64,000 nt of DNA from Tricholoma matsutake (lineage: Eukaryota; Basidiomycota; Agaricomycetes; Agaricales; Tricholomataceae), in NCBI GenBank assembly GCA_026075535.2, contig AP026541.1, positions 10,540,001 to 10,604,000 of the forward strand, given 5' to 3'. Under the pieces are notes generated by a model. It was given only the letters and a program-made list of their open reading frames with translations. It ran no database searches and was not told the origin of the DNA. Below, in pieces: positions 23,796-37,138 of the stretch; the stretch's first letter is position 1; each line of letters starts with the position of its first letter. A program made the position numbers and the translations under genes.

Positions 23796-25440
23796 AGAGG
23801 TGGTACCTCTTCTTATATGCTGTCAGGATCTCGGGGGCATTCTTCAAGTTTGATTCAGGTTCCCATGTGTTTTTGGATGTCGGGTAATTGACCCATTTCA
23901 CAAGGTAATGGCGTGTCTTGCCATGCTTCTTGTGTGCGATGATCACTTCCACTTTGTATTCATTTTCTCCTTCTACAAGGTCGGGTGGTAGGTCAGGAAG
24001 TTTTGCCCATGAGTGTCATTCACATGGTATCGCGTCAGTAAAGCCGCATGGAATACTGGGTGGATCTTCCATCTCAGTGGCAGTTTCAATTGGTATGTCG
24101 TTCTCGACAGGGCATCTTCAATCACAAAGGGCCCTTCTCATTTTGGTGCCAATTTTCTTGTTGGGTAGCCAATCTTCAAGTTCTTGGAGTCAAGCCATAC
24201 TTGTTCTCCAACCTTGAACGGTTTGTATTGCCCTTTTGTTCGGGCAGCCATAGCCTGTCTGGCTAGTTTGTGTGCGGCTAGTGCTTCAAAGTCCAGTTGG
24301 GTTGCAGTCTTTTGCAGTCTTTTTAAAATTTAAACTGCCTCCTACTATCTCAAACAATAAGATAAAATCATGAAAATATTTGAGCAGATAGATCTGGCCA
24401 AAGACCAGGGGGTCATCTCAGGAACATAAGGATTCTGGTCAGTGATTGTCAATATAATCACAAAATTTAATCATGGATAGAGAAGTGAAAATAATGGGGG
24501 GTCCTCTCTTTGACAAAATGATTTCATCCAGTCATTGCTGAGATACAGCAAAACAGCAAAAGACTGGACCTTGAAACACTATGTGCAGCAAGAGCTTCCC
24601 TTCTTGCAGAGAGAAGTTCTTGGATTCTCTGTTCAGCAGCCGGCACATTCGTCTTTTCATAAGGGGTGGGGATAGCGCATGGTTGATATCCCATCATCAA
24701 GTAAAATGGCGAATGTTTTACTGCAGAGTGTGTCTTCTGGTTATGCATGAATTCTGCTGTTGGGAGATAACACTCCCAATCTTCGGGTTTGTTCAAACAG
24801 AACATGCAGAGGTAAGCCTCTAGCTCTTGGTTTACTCGCTCTGTTTCTCTATCGGTCTGGGGGTGATAGGCAGTGCTCATGGATAACTTGATTCTGAGCA
24901 GTTGTCCGAGTTCTCGGAAGAGTTTGGACACAAATCAAGGGTCTCTGTCTGAGATGATTCTTCCAGGGAGTCCAAATCTTGTGTATACATGGCGCAGGTA
25001 GAGGTCTGCAGCACCAAGTGCATCGATCGTCTTCACGCAAGGGATAAAAATTACCCCCTTCATAAGACCATGGTCTACCATGACCATGATTGAGTCAAAT
25101 CCATTTATTATGGGCAGGTCCATAGCACCTGTCTTTGAAAAAGAGCAGGCCATCTTCAAATTTCCAGTCCTCCAATGCAGACTTGATTGGGGGAGTTCCA
25201 TTGTTCTTCAGGGCTCGTAAAGCATCATTTACGAGGTCGTCCTTCATTATTGCTGAGACCAGGGCTCCCTGGAGTTCAGCATCGATCGTTTTCATGAATA
25301 GTTCATCAGCGAGGATGGTCTTGTCCTCATTATCAGTGTCTTCTTTGGCTATGTGATCTGCTCTCCTCGATAGGGCATCAGATTGTACCATCTGTGATCC
25401 TGGTATGTGTTGTAGCTTCAGGTCAAATTGTGACAGGTAG
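23796..25440 (-). pseudogene. Gb integrase and chromodomain
   Basis: From 25391 leftwards: ADHIAKEDTDNEDKT (end of RNase H), [19 protein letters not shown], then an abrupt jump to a piece reading [20 protein letters not shown]. The zinc-binding HHCC part and first catalytic Asp are therefore missing through an internal deletion of roughly 400 bp near 25120-25145. IISDRDP and MSTAYHPQTDRETERVNQELE keep the second Asp and the Glu. After the hAT-like insertion the frame continues through IHPVFHAALL to a chromodomain, KTRHYLVKWVNYPTSKNTWEPE (about 23910-23850). Confidence 0.85.
24279..24581. mobile_element. 303-bp hAT-like MITE in Gb integrase
   Basis: The left terminus TAGTGCTTCAAAGTCCAGT matches the complement of the right terminus ACTGGACCTTGAAACACTA with two differences. 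TSDs are TGTGCGGC (24271-24278) and TGTGCAGC (24582-24589). Termini are of the same family as the large element at 34903-39114. There is no coding sequence. Confidence 0.9.
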
Positions 25441-26760
25441 ATGCTCCATCTAGCCTGTTGTCAGTTCAGTTTCTGTGCCTGATGGAAGTATGTCAGCTTT
25501 CATCACAGGGAATGGCGTCCCCTGTAGGTAGTGTCTCCATGTTTCCAGCACTCGGATTACTCCCAGTAGTTCCCTGTTGTATATCTCGTAATTTCTTTCC
25601 ACTTTGTTGAAAGAATGCAAGATGTATCTGCATGGGTGCCAGTCTCTGTTGGCATCCTGTTGTCTGAGTACTGTGCCTGTCATGAATTTTGATGCATCAG
25701 ATTCCACCACAAATGGTTTTGTTGCGTCTGGCATCAGCAGTACTGGGGCTTCATTGAACTTCCTTTTTAGTGCATCGAACGACTGCTGGCAATCGTTTGT
25801 CCATTCGAATTTCTGGTTCTTCTTTGTCAAATCATTCAGTGGTCTGGCCAGATCCGCAAAGTGTCTGATGAATCTTCAATAGAAGTTTCCAAATCCTAGG
25901 AAGGATCTTACATCCTTCACTGTCCTTGGTGTGGGCCAGTCCTTGATCCCAGCCAGCTTTGTGTTGTCCATTGCAAGTTCATTGGGCCTGATGATCATGC
26001 CCAAGAAGTCAACTTCTTGCACATTGAACTTGCACTTCTCTATTTTCAGGTAGAGGTCGCATTGTCGTAGTCATTCAAGGACCCTTTTGGTCCTGGTTTG
26101 GTGGTCTTCTTCTGTCTTTGAGAAGATCAGGATGTCATCCATATAGATGACAAGCCATCCTTCATCCATCATGTCTTGGAAGAGATCGTTCATCATGGCC
26201 TGGAATGTTGCCAGTGAGTTGCACAGCCCAAAGAACATCACCATTGGCTTGAATAGCCCTCAGTTAGTCTTGAATGCTGCCTTCCACTCATCTCCTTTCT
26301 TTATCCATACATTACGATATCCCCATCAAATATCAAGCTTTATGAAAAACCTTGCTCCCTTCAACTTCTCCAAGAGGTCTCCAATCAGTGGCAGGGGGTA
26401 GTTGTTCCAGATCGTTCCTTCATTCAGATAGCAATAGTCTTGGCAAGGTCATAGAGCATCAGAGTCCTTCTTCGACACAAAGAAGAATGGGGATGCCATG
26501 GGTGATTTTGATGGTCAGATGTATCCTTTCGTCTAGAAACTCATTGAGTTTCTCTTGTTCTTTTGGTGTCAGTGGGTAGACTTTGCAATCCTTTGGTACA
26601 AAGCCTTCCTTCAAGTCAATCACATGATCCCATGGTTTCGATTCCGGGAATCGCTCAGATGTGGCTTTCTTGAATACCTGTCTGTATTTCTGGTATTCTG
26701 GTGGCAGTAGGTCATCCAGGGTTTGTTGGCTAGTTTCCTTTCCCTCCTCTTGTTCATGCG
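25440..26760 (-). pseudogene. Gb reverse transcriptase and RNase H
   Basis: The minus strand reads WLVIYMDDILIFSK (YMDD at 26134-26145), [45 protein letters not shown], then RNase [43 protein letters not shown] and [25 protein letters not shown]. The RT catalytic aspartates survive, unlike in the sister element at 50.7-55.6 kb, but frames change repeatedly. Confidence 0.88.
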
Positions 26761-27064
26761 CTAGTTGTTGAGATATGGATGTCTTTGCTCTGATCCATAT
26801 GTCTGAGTTGAGTAGGTACCATGGGGAGCCTTTGCTCTTCGTAAGCCTGTTGATTGTGTTTGTTTTTTGGATGTACTTCTTGATGTTCCTCTGTCAGGGG
26901 CAGTTCTATATCTGGTCCGAATAGGCCAATGACCGGTTTGCCTTGTACATATGTGATCAATACCGAGTCGTCCTTGATCGCATCTCATTCGGGGATCTGG
27001 TTTGTTGCTCATATTTCCATGCCTGTGTCTGCCAATAGTTCTTCATCGGGTACCTCTTTGATCT

Positions 27065-27600
27065 TTACTTGAGGGGGGTCTCCCTGGGCATCAGTACTCT
27101 GGTGTCAGTAGTGCCATAATCTGGGGTTCCGTAATTGCATATCGGGGTAGCCTCCTGACAAGGGTCTTTTGTCCTGTTTTTTAGTGCTGTTTTTGAGTTT
27201 CGTTTGTTGGTGCTTTCCTCCCCTGTGGAGGTCAGCGAGTTTCTTATCTTCTGTAAGATTTGTTGTGTCTTGTCATGTTTGTTGTGTTTGCTCTTTTCCA
27301 GTTGCTTCTTCTTCTGGTTTTCTCGGGTCTTGGCAACAGCACGTCGTGCTGCTTTGAGGTTTCTGGCTTCTTTAGGAGTGCTGCTGCTCCTGGTCTTTGC
27401 GACAGCTATCTGGGCAGAATTCAGTTCTTTGGCTTTCTTTTTGGAAAGCCTTTCCTTTGTCTTTGCCATGGCTAGTCGTGTTTGGGCAAGGTTTCTCTCC
27501 TTCTCTTTGGAGAGTCTTTCTCTTGTTTTTGCCACAGCCAATCTGGCTCAGGCAAGGCTCCTCTCTTTCTCTTCAGAGAGCCTCTGTCTTGTTTTGGCCA
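27065..27600 (-). pseudogene. Charged repeat linker between Gb protease and RT
   Basis: The minus-strand frame repeats an ~18-20-residue unit of the form AVAKTRERLSKEKERNL about five times, then becomes Lys/Asn-rich. It should form a highly charged helix. The sister element has the same kind of linker at about 53090-53360, so the linker is a conserved trait of this gypsy lineage. Function unknown. Confidence 0.7.
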
Positions 27601-29345
27601 CGATGTGTCGAATTCGTGCCATTCTGTCATTGGGCGCCTCCTTCCCTGTGTTGACCCTGGGAAGGTTTAGGGTGTTTGGGAGGGCCCGTTTGGCTCTTCT
27701 TGTCTTCTCCAAGATTTGTTGGATTTGAGCCCATCGTTCTTCATTTCGGAACTCAAAAGTTCCCTTTTTCCAGTCGATGATCGGGTTTATCTCCCGCAGC
27801 CATGGCAGGCCCAGGATTACTGATTCTTTGCCTAGTCTGGCGACTAGGTATTCCATTGATGTGGAGTCTCCCTTTCACACTGATAGGTTGTCTCCTTGGC
27901 TCAAAGGCCAATTCACCATTTCAACCACATTCTAATCACATTGGATAACTCACACAAGGTCCCAGAAGCAGCGCGACCACTCCCAACCAAGTCTACTGAG
28001 CACGATATCGTATTGACCATGTCGAAGCATCACCAGCAATGTCGATTGTACTTAGAAACCACATCGCACAACTTTAGGACTACCTCGAAAGCCCCTAAGA
28101 TCCCTCTGAATGAACATCAAACATCTCCGATCAACCTCGAACAACCGTGAATGCGATCGAACATTGTCAACCATTGTCGAGTGCTATCGATCAATATCGA
28201 GAGACTGCAAGCAACATTGGGCACCACATTTGTTATCTATATGGTCGAATACCATGCGCCAGGAAGTATTCCAACTCGTGCTCAAACCTACTGATAGTAG
28301 GTCAGCCTCATTCCAACTCCCTATCGCGTACAGAACCCACTGGACAGATTATTGTGAGACTTAGCGCGGTTTATACACAAAGGACAGTCTCTTTTTAGTT
28401 CTTTTCCTTTATTACTCCTTCATCATATGATATATATCTTTCTTGTTCAGATTCCAGTCTCCTTTTTGGCCTTGTGCCTTAACTCATATCTTTTGCCTCA
28501 TGTTCTACACATGTTTCTCATTCCATTTTAGGAAGTTTCTTTAAAACATATAAAACTCTGTAGTATCTACTTGGAAAAAAAAGAAATCATCTTCACCTAT
28601 CATTTCATATACAGTTCTAAGCATCTGATCAACTTTCTAAAACAATCTAAGTCTCTATGGGTTTTCTCGATCAACAAGAAACTTCTGCGATCATCACGTC
28701 CTCGATCCTCCTTTGATCCTCTTGTCGCTAGCACCAGTAACCAGTTCAACACTTTATAGCCATTGGCCATACCCTTCGTATACCATCGACCTATCAAAAG
28801 GTCCTCACAATTCACACTTTGACCATCGACAATAGAACTCATTCGCCGTCGATCTCATTGATTGTCCTCGATATCAATTGATACCCCATCAGACCGCATC
28901 AAATACCTTTGTCTCCTATAGCACTACCTTCGCGACTAGTACCAACTAGTTATCTTCCCATAGGTTTGACCATGAACATTCAGAATGTCTCGCTCCCTTC
29001 CTCTGACTCGTTGCAAATATCATTGATTGCCTCATCAGCTGTTTTGGTGGTTTTCCCAGGTTGAGTATCATCAATGCATCTCATGATCGTTCCCTGCTTA
29101 TTTAGGGTTCCATCCACATTTGTGGCCCGGATGGTGTGGCCTAAGGGGTATGTCCTGATCCCTTCCTGTTTGACAAATTTTGAGTTGATAAAGACTCCTC
29201 CTGCTCCAGAGTCGAGGAGCGTGTTCATTGCAACGTCTTTCCTGTTGTCTGACTCAGCTACCCGAATAGACAGGTGCATAGATTGTCTATTCATGGTAGC
29301 TAAGAGTACAGACCCTACAGAGACTACAGTGGTAACTGGCATCAT
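27548..29345 (-). pseudogene. Gb aspartic protease, split by an insert
   Basis: The N-terminal half (29345 to about 29070) has SVLLATMNRQSMHL and LLDSGAGGVFIN, the retropepsin DSG active site. The C-terminal half (27856-27548) has ARLGKESVILGLPWLREINPIIDW, the ILG flap-side motif. The ~1.1 kb between them is unrelated, so the protease is interrupted. Confidence 0.85.
27893..29055. mobile_element. ~1.1-kb insert within Gb protease, unclassified
   Basis: The insert is richer in CGA/TCG trinucleotides than its surroundings (many TCGAT and CGATC words from 27960 to 28930) and has no recognisable domain. Exact ends and TSD could not be fixed. Short open frames such as 28571-28759 have no recognised similarity. 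Confidence 0.5.
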
Positions 29346-29519
29346 ATCAGGCCACTGTTCTAAAAACCCGATTCCTCCATGAGGTTGAGGGCTTGTTCCT
29401 TTTCTTCTTCATCCAGTTTGTCCAGCATCGTGCAGATTTTCTGGTAGGTGTCCACCCCAGTCTTCTTCTGGGTGAAGTGGTTTTGGTAGGGAGGGGGCAC
29501 TGACCCCATCTGAGTGGGT

Positions 29520-30560
29520 TCTTTCCATCCCTGTGGTCAGACGATCAGTGTCCCAGTTGGTGGCAGATGAAACACAATCCCTTTTGGAGGTGTTCCATGC
29601 ATTCTTGGTTCATCAGTTGATTGATGTCAAGAGAGGGCTGTCCTTTCTTTGTTGTCTCGTTTGTCTTCTGGTTCTGCCTGGTCTTTCCCAGGATTGCCAT
29701 GGCCCATTTCCATTGGCCTTCATATTTCAAAGCTGCCTTTATCCAGCCTTCGAGAGTATTGGGTACCATCTCCATTGTATGTACCCTCTTCAGTAATTCA
29801 GGGTGCAGTCCATCCATGAAGTACTCGATCATGGCTGCATCTTTGGTGATTCCTGTCCTGTCTTTCAGGATGCAGAAACTCGCCACATATTCTTCGAGGT
29901 TCCCTGAACCTTGTTTGAGATTCTTAATCTCTGTCTTTGCCATTCCAGCATCATCAATTGGTGAGAAGGCCTCTAGGACCTTCTGTCTGAAGTCTGCATA
30001 TTCTCCAAGTCCCTCAGATTGGTGTTGGCTGACAAATGCCTGCGCCCAGGCAGCTGCTGTCCCTCCATTCATGAAGGACAGCATGAAGATGATCTTCTTG
30101 TCATTCGTGTCATAGACCAGGTCATTGATTTGCAGGTACAGGTCTATCTCCTGCAGGAACTTAGCGGTCTTGGTCCGCTCTCCTGAGAAGTCTGTGGGTG
30201 ATCAGATTCGAATGTCCTTTATGGATGTCATTGGTGTGGTTGTGGTGGGTTTGGACATCTTGTTATAGAGGTTGTTGGTTTTGTCTGTTAGGAAGCGGGT
30301 GGATGTTTCAGGTGGGGGTGTGTGTGGTTGTTCAAAGTCTTTGTTGGTGAGGAGATCTCCTCTTTGTCTGTCAGTTGATCTGTAGAACCAACACTGTGCT
30401 GGGGTCGAGTAATGGACTAGTCTTCCATTGTATGGGTACCAAGATGAACCTGGCTGTGGTTCCGCTTCTCTTGGTGGCCGGTCTGGGGTTTGTCTAGACC
30501 CAGGTCGTTGGGGTGTGTTTTGAGACGTATTGCCTACACCTAGGTAGGTGGGCTAGCAGA
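29520..30560 (-). pseudogene. Gb gag
   Basis: A 179-codon frame (30084-29545) begins LSFMNGGTAAAWAQAF and contains FSPIDDAGMAKTEIKNLKQG, LEEYVASFCILKDRTGI and MIEYFMDGLHPELLKRV, the Retrotrans_gag pattern. It ends in a CCHC knuckle, CFICHQLGH, where an in-frame TGA cuts the last part. The 52-kb gag of element Ga matches it block for block. The N-terminal part up to about 30560 is degraded. Confidence 0.88.
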
Positions 30561-30574
30561 TAGTTTAGATCTTA

Positions 30575-31239
30575 TGTTAAGGGCAAAGCCTCAACCACTC
30601 GATCTAGTCGATGTCATTTGATGAGGTGCTTCCTCAACGAGTTGTTCAGCACTAGTCTTACTCAGAGCGTCTGATGTAAGATGGATAGTGCACTCTAGCA
30701 GGCCTTCTGCATAGAGTTGTTCAGGTTCACGCACTAAGGGGCTTCTTTAGTGGTTTCGAGTAAGTTTACGAGTTTGCAAGTTAAGGCTGCAGATTGCCTA
30801 GATCTAAACTAAGGACATCCCTACTACGAGTTGCAGTACTTATATTACAAGGGAGGTCCTTATCATCCAATCGGAAAGATAGATGCATATTAAGTAAGAA
30901 TAGAAACAATAAGCCTCATGCCTTGCATGAGGCATCCGATGTCAAGGACATGCTGCAGCGCAGCATGTTGATCATGAGAGGCCGACGTTATGGAACTCAT
31001 GTCAAAGGGCTGTCGTATCACAGCATGTGTGGGAATGGGTTCGGGTGCATGGAGTCACCATGCATCAAGGGTGCCTTCCACAGGAAGGGGATCGAATGCA
31101 TGTTGTTGGCATGTGTCATGTGTGTGTCTGGTGTCAAGGGCATGCTCTAAGCATGAATCAGGAGCACCTCCTGTCTGGAGGGGATTGTCAGGTACGTCGG
31201 ATCGGTCAGGTTCCATGAGTTACAAGGAAAATTGTAACA
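30575..31239 (-). repeat. Gb 5' LTR
   Basis: Partner of 22050-22728. The element's transcription would run leftwards from here. Confidence 0.93.
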
Positions 31240-33357
31240 CTTGTAGACACAAACCCCTGAACTGACCATTTGTTCTACCTTCAGCCTTGTCACCACAACT
31301 TGACCACAATGGACATTATCCAGCATCGTGAACTGTTCAAGCACATTGGGAAGTGTGTGAAGGCCCATCGATTGTGCTCACAGTATCTGCACAAGTGTTT
31401 TTCTTGTATAGATCCACCATAATGAGTGATGCTGGGAGTACTATGGTCAGTGGGTCATATTGAGAATGGATCAGACCTTTTTGTGGGTGAAGGTAGGTTC
31501 CCATTTGTTTGGTTCATCATTTCATATCTGCGTTCATACAATTAATTTCTGGTTTTAGTTCTGCAAAGTGATCTGGAAATAGTGGGCTCACCAGCTTTTC
31601 AATGACAAGCAGTTCCCTATGAATTGGCAAGACATCTAGTCATTGACCAAAGATACCACAAAATTATGGAAAGCTGGACGGTCGTGCTCTCATCAATAGC
31701 TTGGAAGGTCCATGCCACTTATATAACCTTGATGGCAATACCCTAGCCCCCTGGACTGCCATGTAATTCAAATCCCTAATCCATGAGTATAATCCAATAA
31801 CTAGCTCTATCCCAGTTCATGTGAATTGTGACAGTGATCAATGTGTCCAACATGCTTGTGCTTCTTCATCCTCATTCTGATGCCAGAAATACGCAAGTCA
31901 GATACCTCAGGTGACATTGCCAGTGAATTCAATAACTCTGAACTTGAGAATGAAAAGGTTTTGCAAGCCCTCTACTGCAATGCCACAGAAACTGAACAGA
32001 CCAAACACCCACATAACTCTCCTGCAGCAAATGGTCTCATATATGAGTTAACCTTACAGTCTACCATTGTATGAGGTCAGCGTGGCTCCCAAACCAAACT
32101 ATATCCCCTCAAATTCTCAGACAAGAGTGGCCAGCAGCATATATCCAACTTCCAACTCATACTATCTGAAGTGTTGCCCAATCTGCACAATGTCATTCTG
32201 AAGTTTGTTGACAAGAATGGTGATGGTAGGTATCACACGTGGATTAGTGAGTGCTTTGAACTGCTTCTTGATAGATTTGAGGTATGTTAATGTTTGCTCT
32301 TCTACAACTTGCAAGTTTGATCTCTCATTTACTGCAAGGCATCCCACACCTATTCAATTTGTATCCCTGATCAAGATGGTGTTCCATTTGATGTTTTTGA
32401 GCCAGTGCTGCATTCTTTGCCAAAATGTTGAATCTTGGCCCATTGATTTTTGACAACACAAAATGGGCATCTCTTATAGCCAATGAGCAACTGCCCACCA
32501 TAATCAATGATTCATCTCATTCAAATGTATTGACAGAATATTTTAGTCAGCCTGATGGTAGGTTACTCACATTGTACTATCTTCCAGCTGTGATCTCTTA
32601 TTGGCTCATTACAATGCTTCATACCTCTTACACTTGGCTTGACCCTGATGCATATACTTCCCTTTTCCTACATAACACTAAGGCATTGAAGGCTAAGTGG
32701 AGGAGGCCCCAGTTGTATCACATCCAGGATACTAATGTATGGTCAGTAATCCTGATTTACACTGACCAGTCCACACCCTATGTTCCCACCTATCCTCAAA
32801 TATCAATCAGGTGCTAAGAACCTTTCTTATAGTGATATTTTCATTGTCTGATGAGAGATAATTATCACACAGCAGTGACACAAAACTCGATCAATCAGTT
32901 ATGCAACCTCTTAAGGTTCAGATTGAGATTATCCCTGATTCTGAATGTGACAAACACCTCCTCTCCTATGTTATCCAGCATACAAAACAGTTCACTGTTG
33001 GCCCTCTAGACTACTGTGGAGTTGCACAACATGTCAAAGGTCGTGGTCATGACATGTACGTAAATATACTCTCACTTTTACTCAACAACTCATCAAATAT
33101 TTGCATTTCTCAGAATTATGGTCCATGAAGCTGATCCTTGTGTCAATCTGTTCTATCATGAAAGGCGTGCCTATGCTCTCCAGACTGCTAAGCTCAAGGC
33201 AACAACTGGGTTTTGCAAGGCTCTTCTCTCAGGCCCAATCACATGCCAGCTCAGACAGCGGCTGGACAAAACTGTGCAGCTGAAACAACCTATTATAGAT
33301 TTAGAAGATGAAGAGAATGTCCCATGTCCCCTCCAAGAAAGTGTGCTGGTCCACTGA
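31240..33357 (+). pseudogene. Unrecognised gene, 3' part (after Gb)
   Basis: Plus-strand coding-like pieces resume after the gypsy TSD: MDIIQHRELFKHIGKCVKAH (about 31310), an open stretch 32425-32817 (GPLIFDNTKWASLIANEQLP...SYWLITMLHTSY), SECDKHLLSYVIQHTKQFTVGPLD (about 32940) and a final exon about 33118-33357 ending in a stop. Candidate introns include GTAGGT...TTTTAG near 31490-31560 and GTACGT...TTCTCAG near 33057-33112. The product is not recognised. Its linkage to 20941-22049 is inferred from position only. Confidence 0.4.
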
Positions 33358-34640
33358 TTGTGACCTTGTTACTGTTGTTGTTTCTGAATCTTCTCTCAAT
33401 ATTACTGGGCCTGTGTGCTGATCCCTTTGTTCCTTAAATAAATAGAGCACAGTAGCACAATACCAGTTGTTTGGCATGAAACATCATGTATCCATTATAT
33501 CTGGGTCTGCTACACCTGGGGGTAAATTTAACAACTGGAATTGCATTTACAATGACCCAGATTGCCTGACCATCTGTTGCTCAGTCCTCAACACCATTGG
33601 GTAAATTTCACAACTGGTGTATGCTCCATATACACCTTCTGAATCATGTCATTTACTTTGCTTTTATTCATTTACCATCCCAATTCACAAATCCCTTATT
33701 ACAGTCCTGCATGGTTTGATCATATCACTGTCAAACAATGACCCAGGAGTACCTGTCAAGCTGTGGCTCAGTCACCAACACTGTTGGGTAAATTTCACAA
33801 CTGGTACATGGTATCATTGACTTAAAAAAAGTCACTAAATTAAACGAGGAGCCAAGTCAAAGAAGTTTCAGCAGTGTGTATGAGGTTGCACAAATTTGCA
33901 TACATGACATCCCCATGAAACTGGCAACACATGGTCAGTTGAACAAAACATATCTCTAAAACTTGATGTGGCTTGCTCAGCTTCATCTGCAGACAAAAGG
34001 TTTCTGGAAACAATATAGTAATAGTTCAGACAGCATAAAAGGTACAGCAACAATTGAAGAGACCTCGTAACACTACCATTCTAAATGAGATACAGCTTCT
34101 GCTTCTTGCTGGCAGGTATCTGGGAAATATCACTGGCAAAATTACCATGAAAACATAATGGAAAAAGCCAAAAAAAGACCATACTCTGCTTCAAGTTCAT
34201 CAAAAGATATAAACGACACCACCCTGCGCTTGAGATAGCCAGAACTGAAATTAGAGAAATAGAAACAAACAATATCAGTTGCAAGGGCAGACAAGACAAA
34301 AAGAAATATTACACAGGACTGTGATTGGTCGAGGTTGATGGCATATGAGCACAAATGATCGAAAGTAAACAAGGATGCAATGCTCTATCATTGAGGCAAG
34401 AAACTTAATACTTGTACAGATCAGTACTAAGAACATAATAGCCAAAAACTTGAAGCCATCACCAACTGGAAATGAAACAACACGATCAGAATTCAAAGCA
34501 GAGCACTGTATATTGCCACAGGAGTTGCTCAGGAATCTCGAATGACTAAAAGAAACATGGAAAAAAAAGCCACTACATTTTAAAGATCATATAACCATTC
34601 TGCATGCCATGTCCAACCCACTGCCAATGTGATTTCCAAC
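33358..34640. other. Stretch without a supported gene
   Basis: Contains a ~75-bp block repeated at about 33550-33620 and 33735-33812, ending GGGTAAATTTCACAACTGGT, with a third partial copy at about 33520. Minus-strand frames at 34081-34496 contain hydrophobic stretches but no recognised family. Confidence 0.5.
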
Positions 34641-35591
34641 AGATCTGCTGTCAAAATTTTTACACCATCTCTTAGATGACAGACCTTCACCAATGGATGA
34701 GCAGAGTTTTTATGAGGACTGGCTCTCTCTTCACCACACAGATAGCCAATTCTGCAACATGCTCCATAGCACATATCTGAAGGATCATAACCCCTACAAA
34801 TTTTTTAAAATTGAATTCAAAGGACAGACATACCACGGTCCCTCATCCAACTTTCTGGAAGCCTACGGCATGTTTAGGTCATGGGTAGAGCACATGAACA
34901 TGTAGTGTTTTAAGGTCCAGTTTGGTCTGGTTTTTCGACCCCCAAGAGGGCAACCGTGGACTGCAACCAGTCCAAACCATTGCCCAAACTTGGAGGACTG
35001 CAACTGAACTGAATAGGACCAGTCCTATTTGGTTTGGTTGCCCCAAAAAGACCGGTTTCAACAGGTTTTACTACTATTTTTACAGTATAGATAAAATTTA
35101 TTATATACTTATTGAAACTAATTACATCACCCTGCGAGCAGGTGCTCACAGCAGTGGGGGCAGTTGCTAATAGAAAGAAAAAAGAAAAAAAGACCTAACA
35201 AAAAAAGAAAGAAATAGAAAGCCCCCACTGTCTCGCATTTGTAGTGAGAGTGGGGCATCATACGTTGTCCCCCAGTATTCATTGTTGTTGGCCTCATTGT
35301 TCATTGTACCCTGCATTCACTTCACCCCAGCATTGTCGTTTGTCATCCTTGCATTGCTGTCTGCCATCCTCATGTTGTCATCTCTGCATTATCGTTCGTC
35401 GCCCTTGCATTGCCATTTGTCACCCTCACATTGATGTTCACCATCCCCTCCCTGTCATTCATCGCCATCCTCCCCATTTTTGCCATTGTTTGTTGTGTTG
35501 ATGTGGCATCCAGTGTCGTTGTCCAACATTGTGGCCCCATGGGCAGAGGCTCACAGCGGCAGCATAGGCATCATTGTGAACAAGCAAGAAC

Positions 35592-35900
35592 CTAAAAAGA
35601 AGAAATAATAGTTAGTTAGATAGTAAACACAGGAAATGAATCATAAAAAACGTACCCTACAGCCCAAACGACACTAACTAGTGTCATTTGGGCTTACTTT
35701 GCAACATTATTGCTATCCTGTCAGCTGGCATTGGTGTCAGTACAGCGTTGGGAGGGGCATGGGGCAGGGCTCGGGATGCAAAAGACTAAATAAAAAGGAA
35801 TGTATTGTTAGTAGAAAAAAAGATGAAATGAACAATAAAAAACATACCTGGGGCCCAAACGATGACTAGCTCATCATTTGGACCCACTTTGTGGTTGAGG
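35592..35900 (-). other. Hairpin-intron modules in E2
   Basis: Two minus-strand units: intron-like 35592-35655 (GTACGT...CTAAC...TTTTTAG) preceded by the hairpin at 35662-35693 (GCCCAAACGACACT paired with AGTGTCATTTGGGC), and intron-like 35786-35847 (GTATGT...CTAAC...ATTTAG) preceded by the hairpin at 35851-35885 (GGGCCCAAACGATG with CATCATTTGGACCC). In each the hairpin sits at the 3' end of the upstream exon-like part. Confidence 0.65.
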
Positions 35901-36865
35901 CATGGTGTTTCTAAGGTAGGTGGTGGGTACTGTTGGCAGTGAGAGGAAGTGGAGAGAGGAAGCAGCATTGCAGGTTGTTGGTGGTCATGGGAATTGTTTG
36001 GCAAGTGGTGCCACTTTCTTTTTTTGGGGTGCAAGCACAACCAAATGGTCCATGTGCAGCCACAGGATATATAAGCACTCATGAAATGAGTGCTTTTCCT
36101 TTGCATGGCTCATTCCTATACCACATATTTAGTATCAATAGTATTAATAGTATATATTAGTTGTATAATAGTATATATTATGGAAGGATGCCAAGTTTGG
36201 CAGCCTACACTAGACTTAGGTTTACTAAAAGACAGGATCAAATTATCTTCATTGCATGGAAGTAGGAACCATAAGCCACTACAAAAAATAAGTGGATAAG
36301 GAATTACTATACCTTTGTTGCATGGAAGTAGGAACGAAGGTAAGGAAATAAAGATGTAAGTAATATATGTGAAAAGATTGACCATGTAAGTAAAAGGCCA
36401 CATCAGGCATTGTGTGTGATTTAGGAAGGCCACATCAGGCATAGTCACATATTGGGAAGGTACCGCATCAATAGGGTAATGTTGGCACTGCTGGATGTGG
36501 ATAGAAGGGTAATAAGAATGTATGGTGCCATTGCCAGGATGTATGTCACCGGTGTGTTGTTGTCGTATTTGCCGGTGGCTGTGTCGGCAGCGAGGGTGGT
36601 TGTGTCAGTGATGTGTGTGATGTGCCAGCACTGTGGAAGTGTGTAATTGTGGTGTAGAGGTCTTTACACTCCCCCACCTTTCCTAGTGGACTCTGACTGG
36701 AGTCCACTGGGACTGGTCACCAGCCAACTGCCTGCAAAGTTTCCAGTCCAGTCCCAGTCCAGTCCGACTGGACTGGTCCAGTGGAGTCCAGGTGGATTCC
36801 GATTGGAGTCTGGTTGGAGTCCACTGGGAGTCCAGTTGGATTCCGCTGAAAAAGTGTGTAAGAAA

Positions 36866-36942
36866 AGGAATTGAACCCAGATCCCTGAAGGTTGCTTATA
36901 TAATTATAATATGCAATATAACCATTACACCACAGTACCTTG
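36866..36942 (-). other. tRNA-like sequence, left end of E3
   Basis: Minus strand carries an A-box-like TGGTGTAATGGTTA and a B-box GGGTTCAATTCC at tRNA-like spacing, followed outward by TTTTCTT and TTTTT. The cloverleaf is degenerate, so it is not called a functional tRNA. Confidence 0.6.
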
Positions 36943-37138
36943 TGTAAGGTATCATCTATTTGCATTAGGTACCATGGTGCAGCTGTGTATGACAAAGCAT
37001 ATAAGCATGTCATCAAATGTGCCAGCTCATCACCACCACCACCACCACCACCACCACTGCATGGACACCCACTGCCACCGCTCCCATGCCCAATCCGCCA
37101 TCACCACCACCTGCAAACGAGCCAACTAGATGGAACAT

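Larger units (their letters stand above)
22050..31239 (-). mobile_element. Complete chromodomain Ty3/gypsy element Gb
   Basis: LTRs of 679 bp (22050-22728) and 665 bp (30575-31239) bound the element, with the 5-bp TSD CTTGT on both sides (22045-22049, 31240-31244). On the minus strand the order is gag, protease, charged linker, RT, RNase H, integrase, chromodomain, then a small extra ORF. It is disabled by stops, an integrase deletion, a hAT-like insertion (24279-24581) and a ~1.1-kb insert in the protease region. The catalytic DSGA and YMDD residues are still present. Confidence 0.95.

Noticed and set aside
34693..34905. hAT transposase fragment at the edge of E2
   Set aside because: The frame continues across the TSD outside E2, so it belongs to the target gene, and it lacks hAT transposase motifs.
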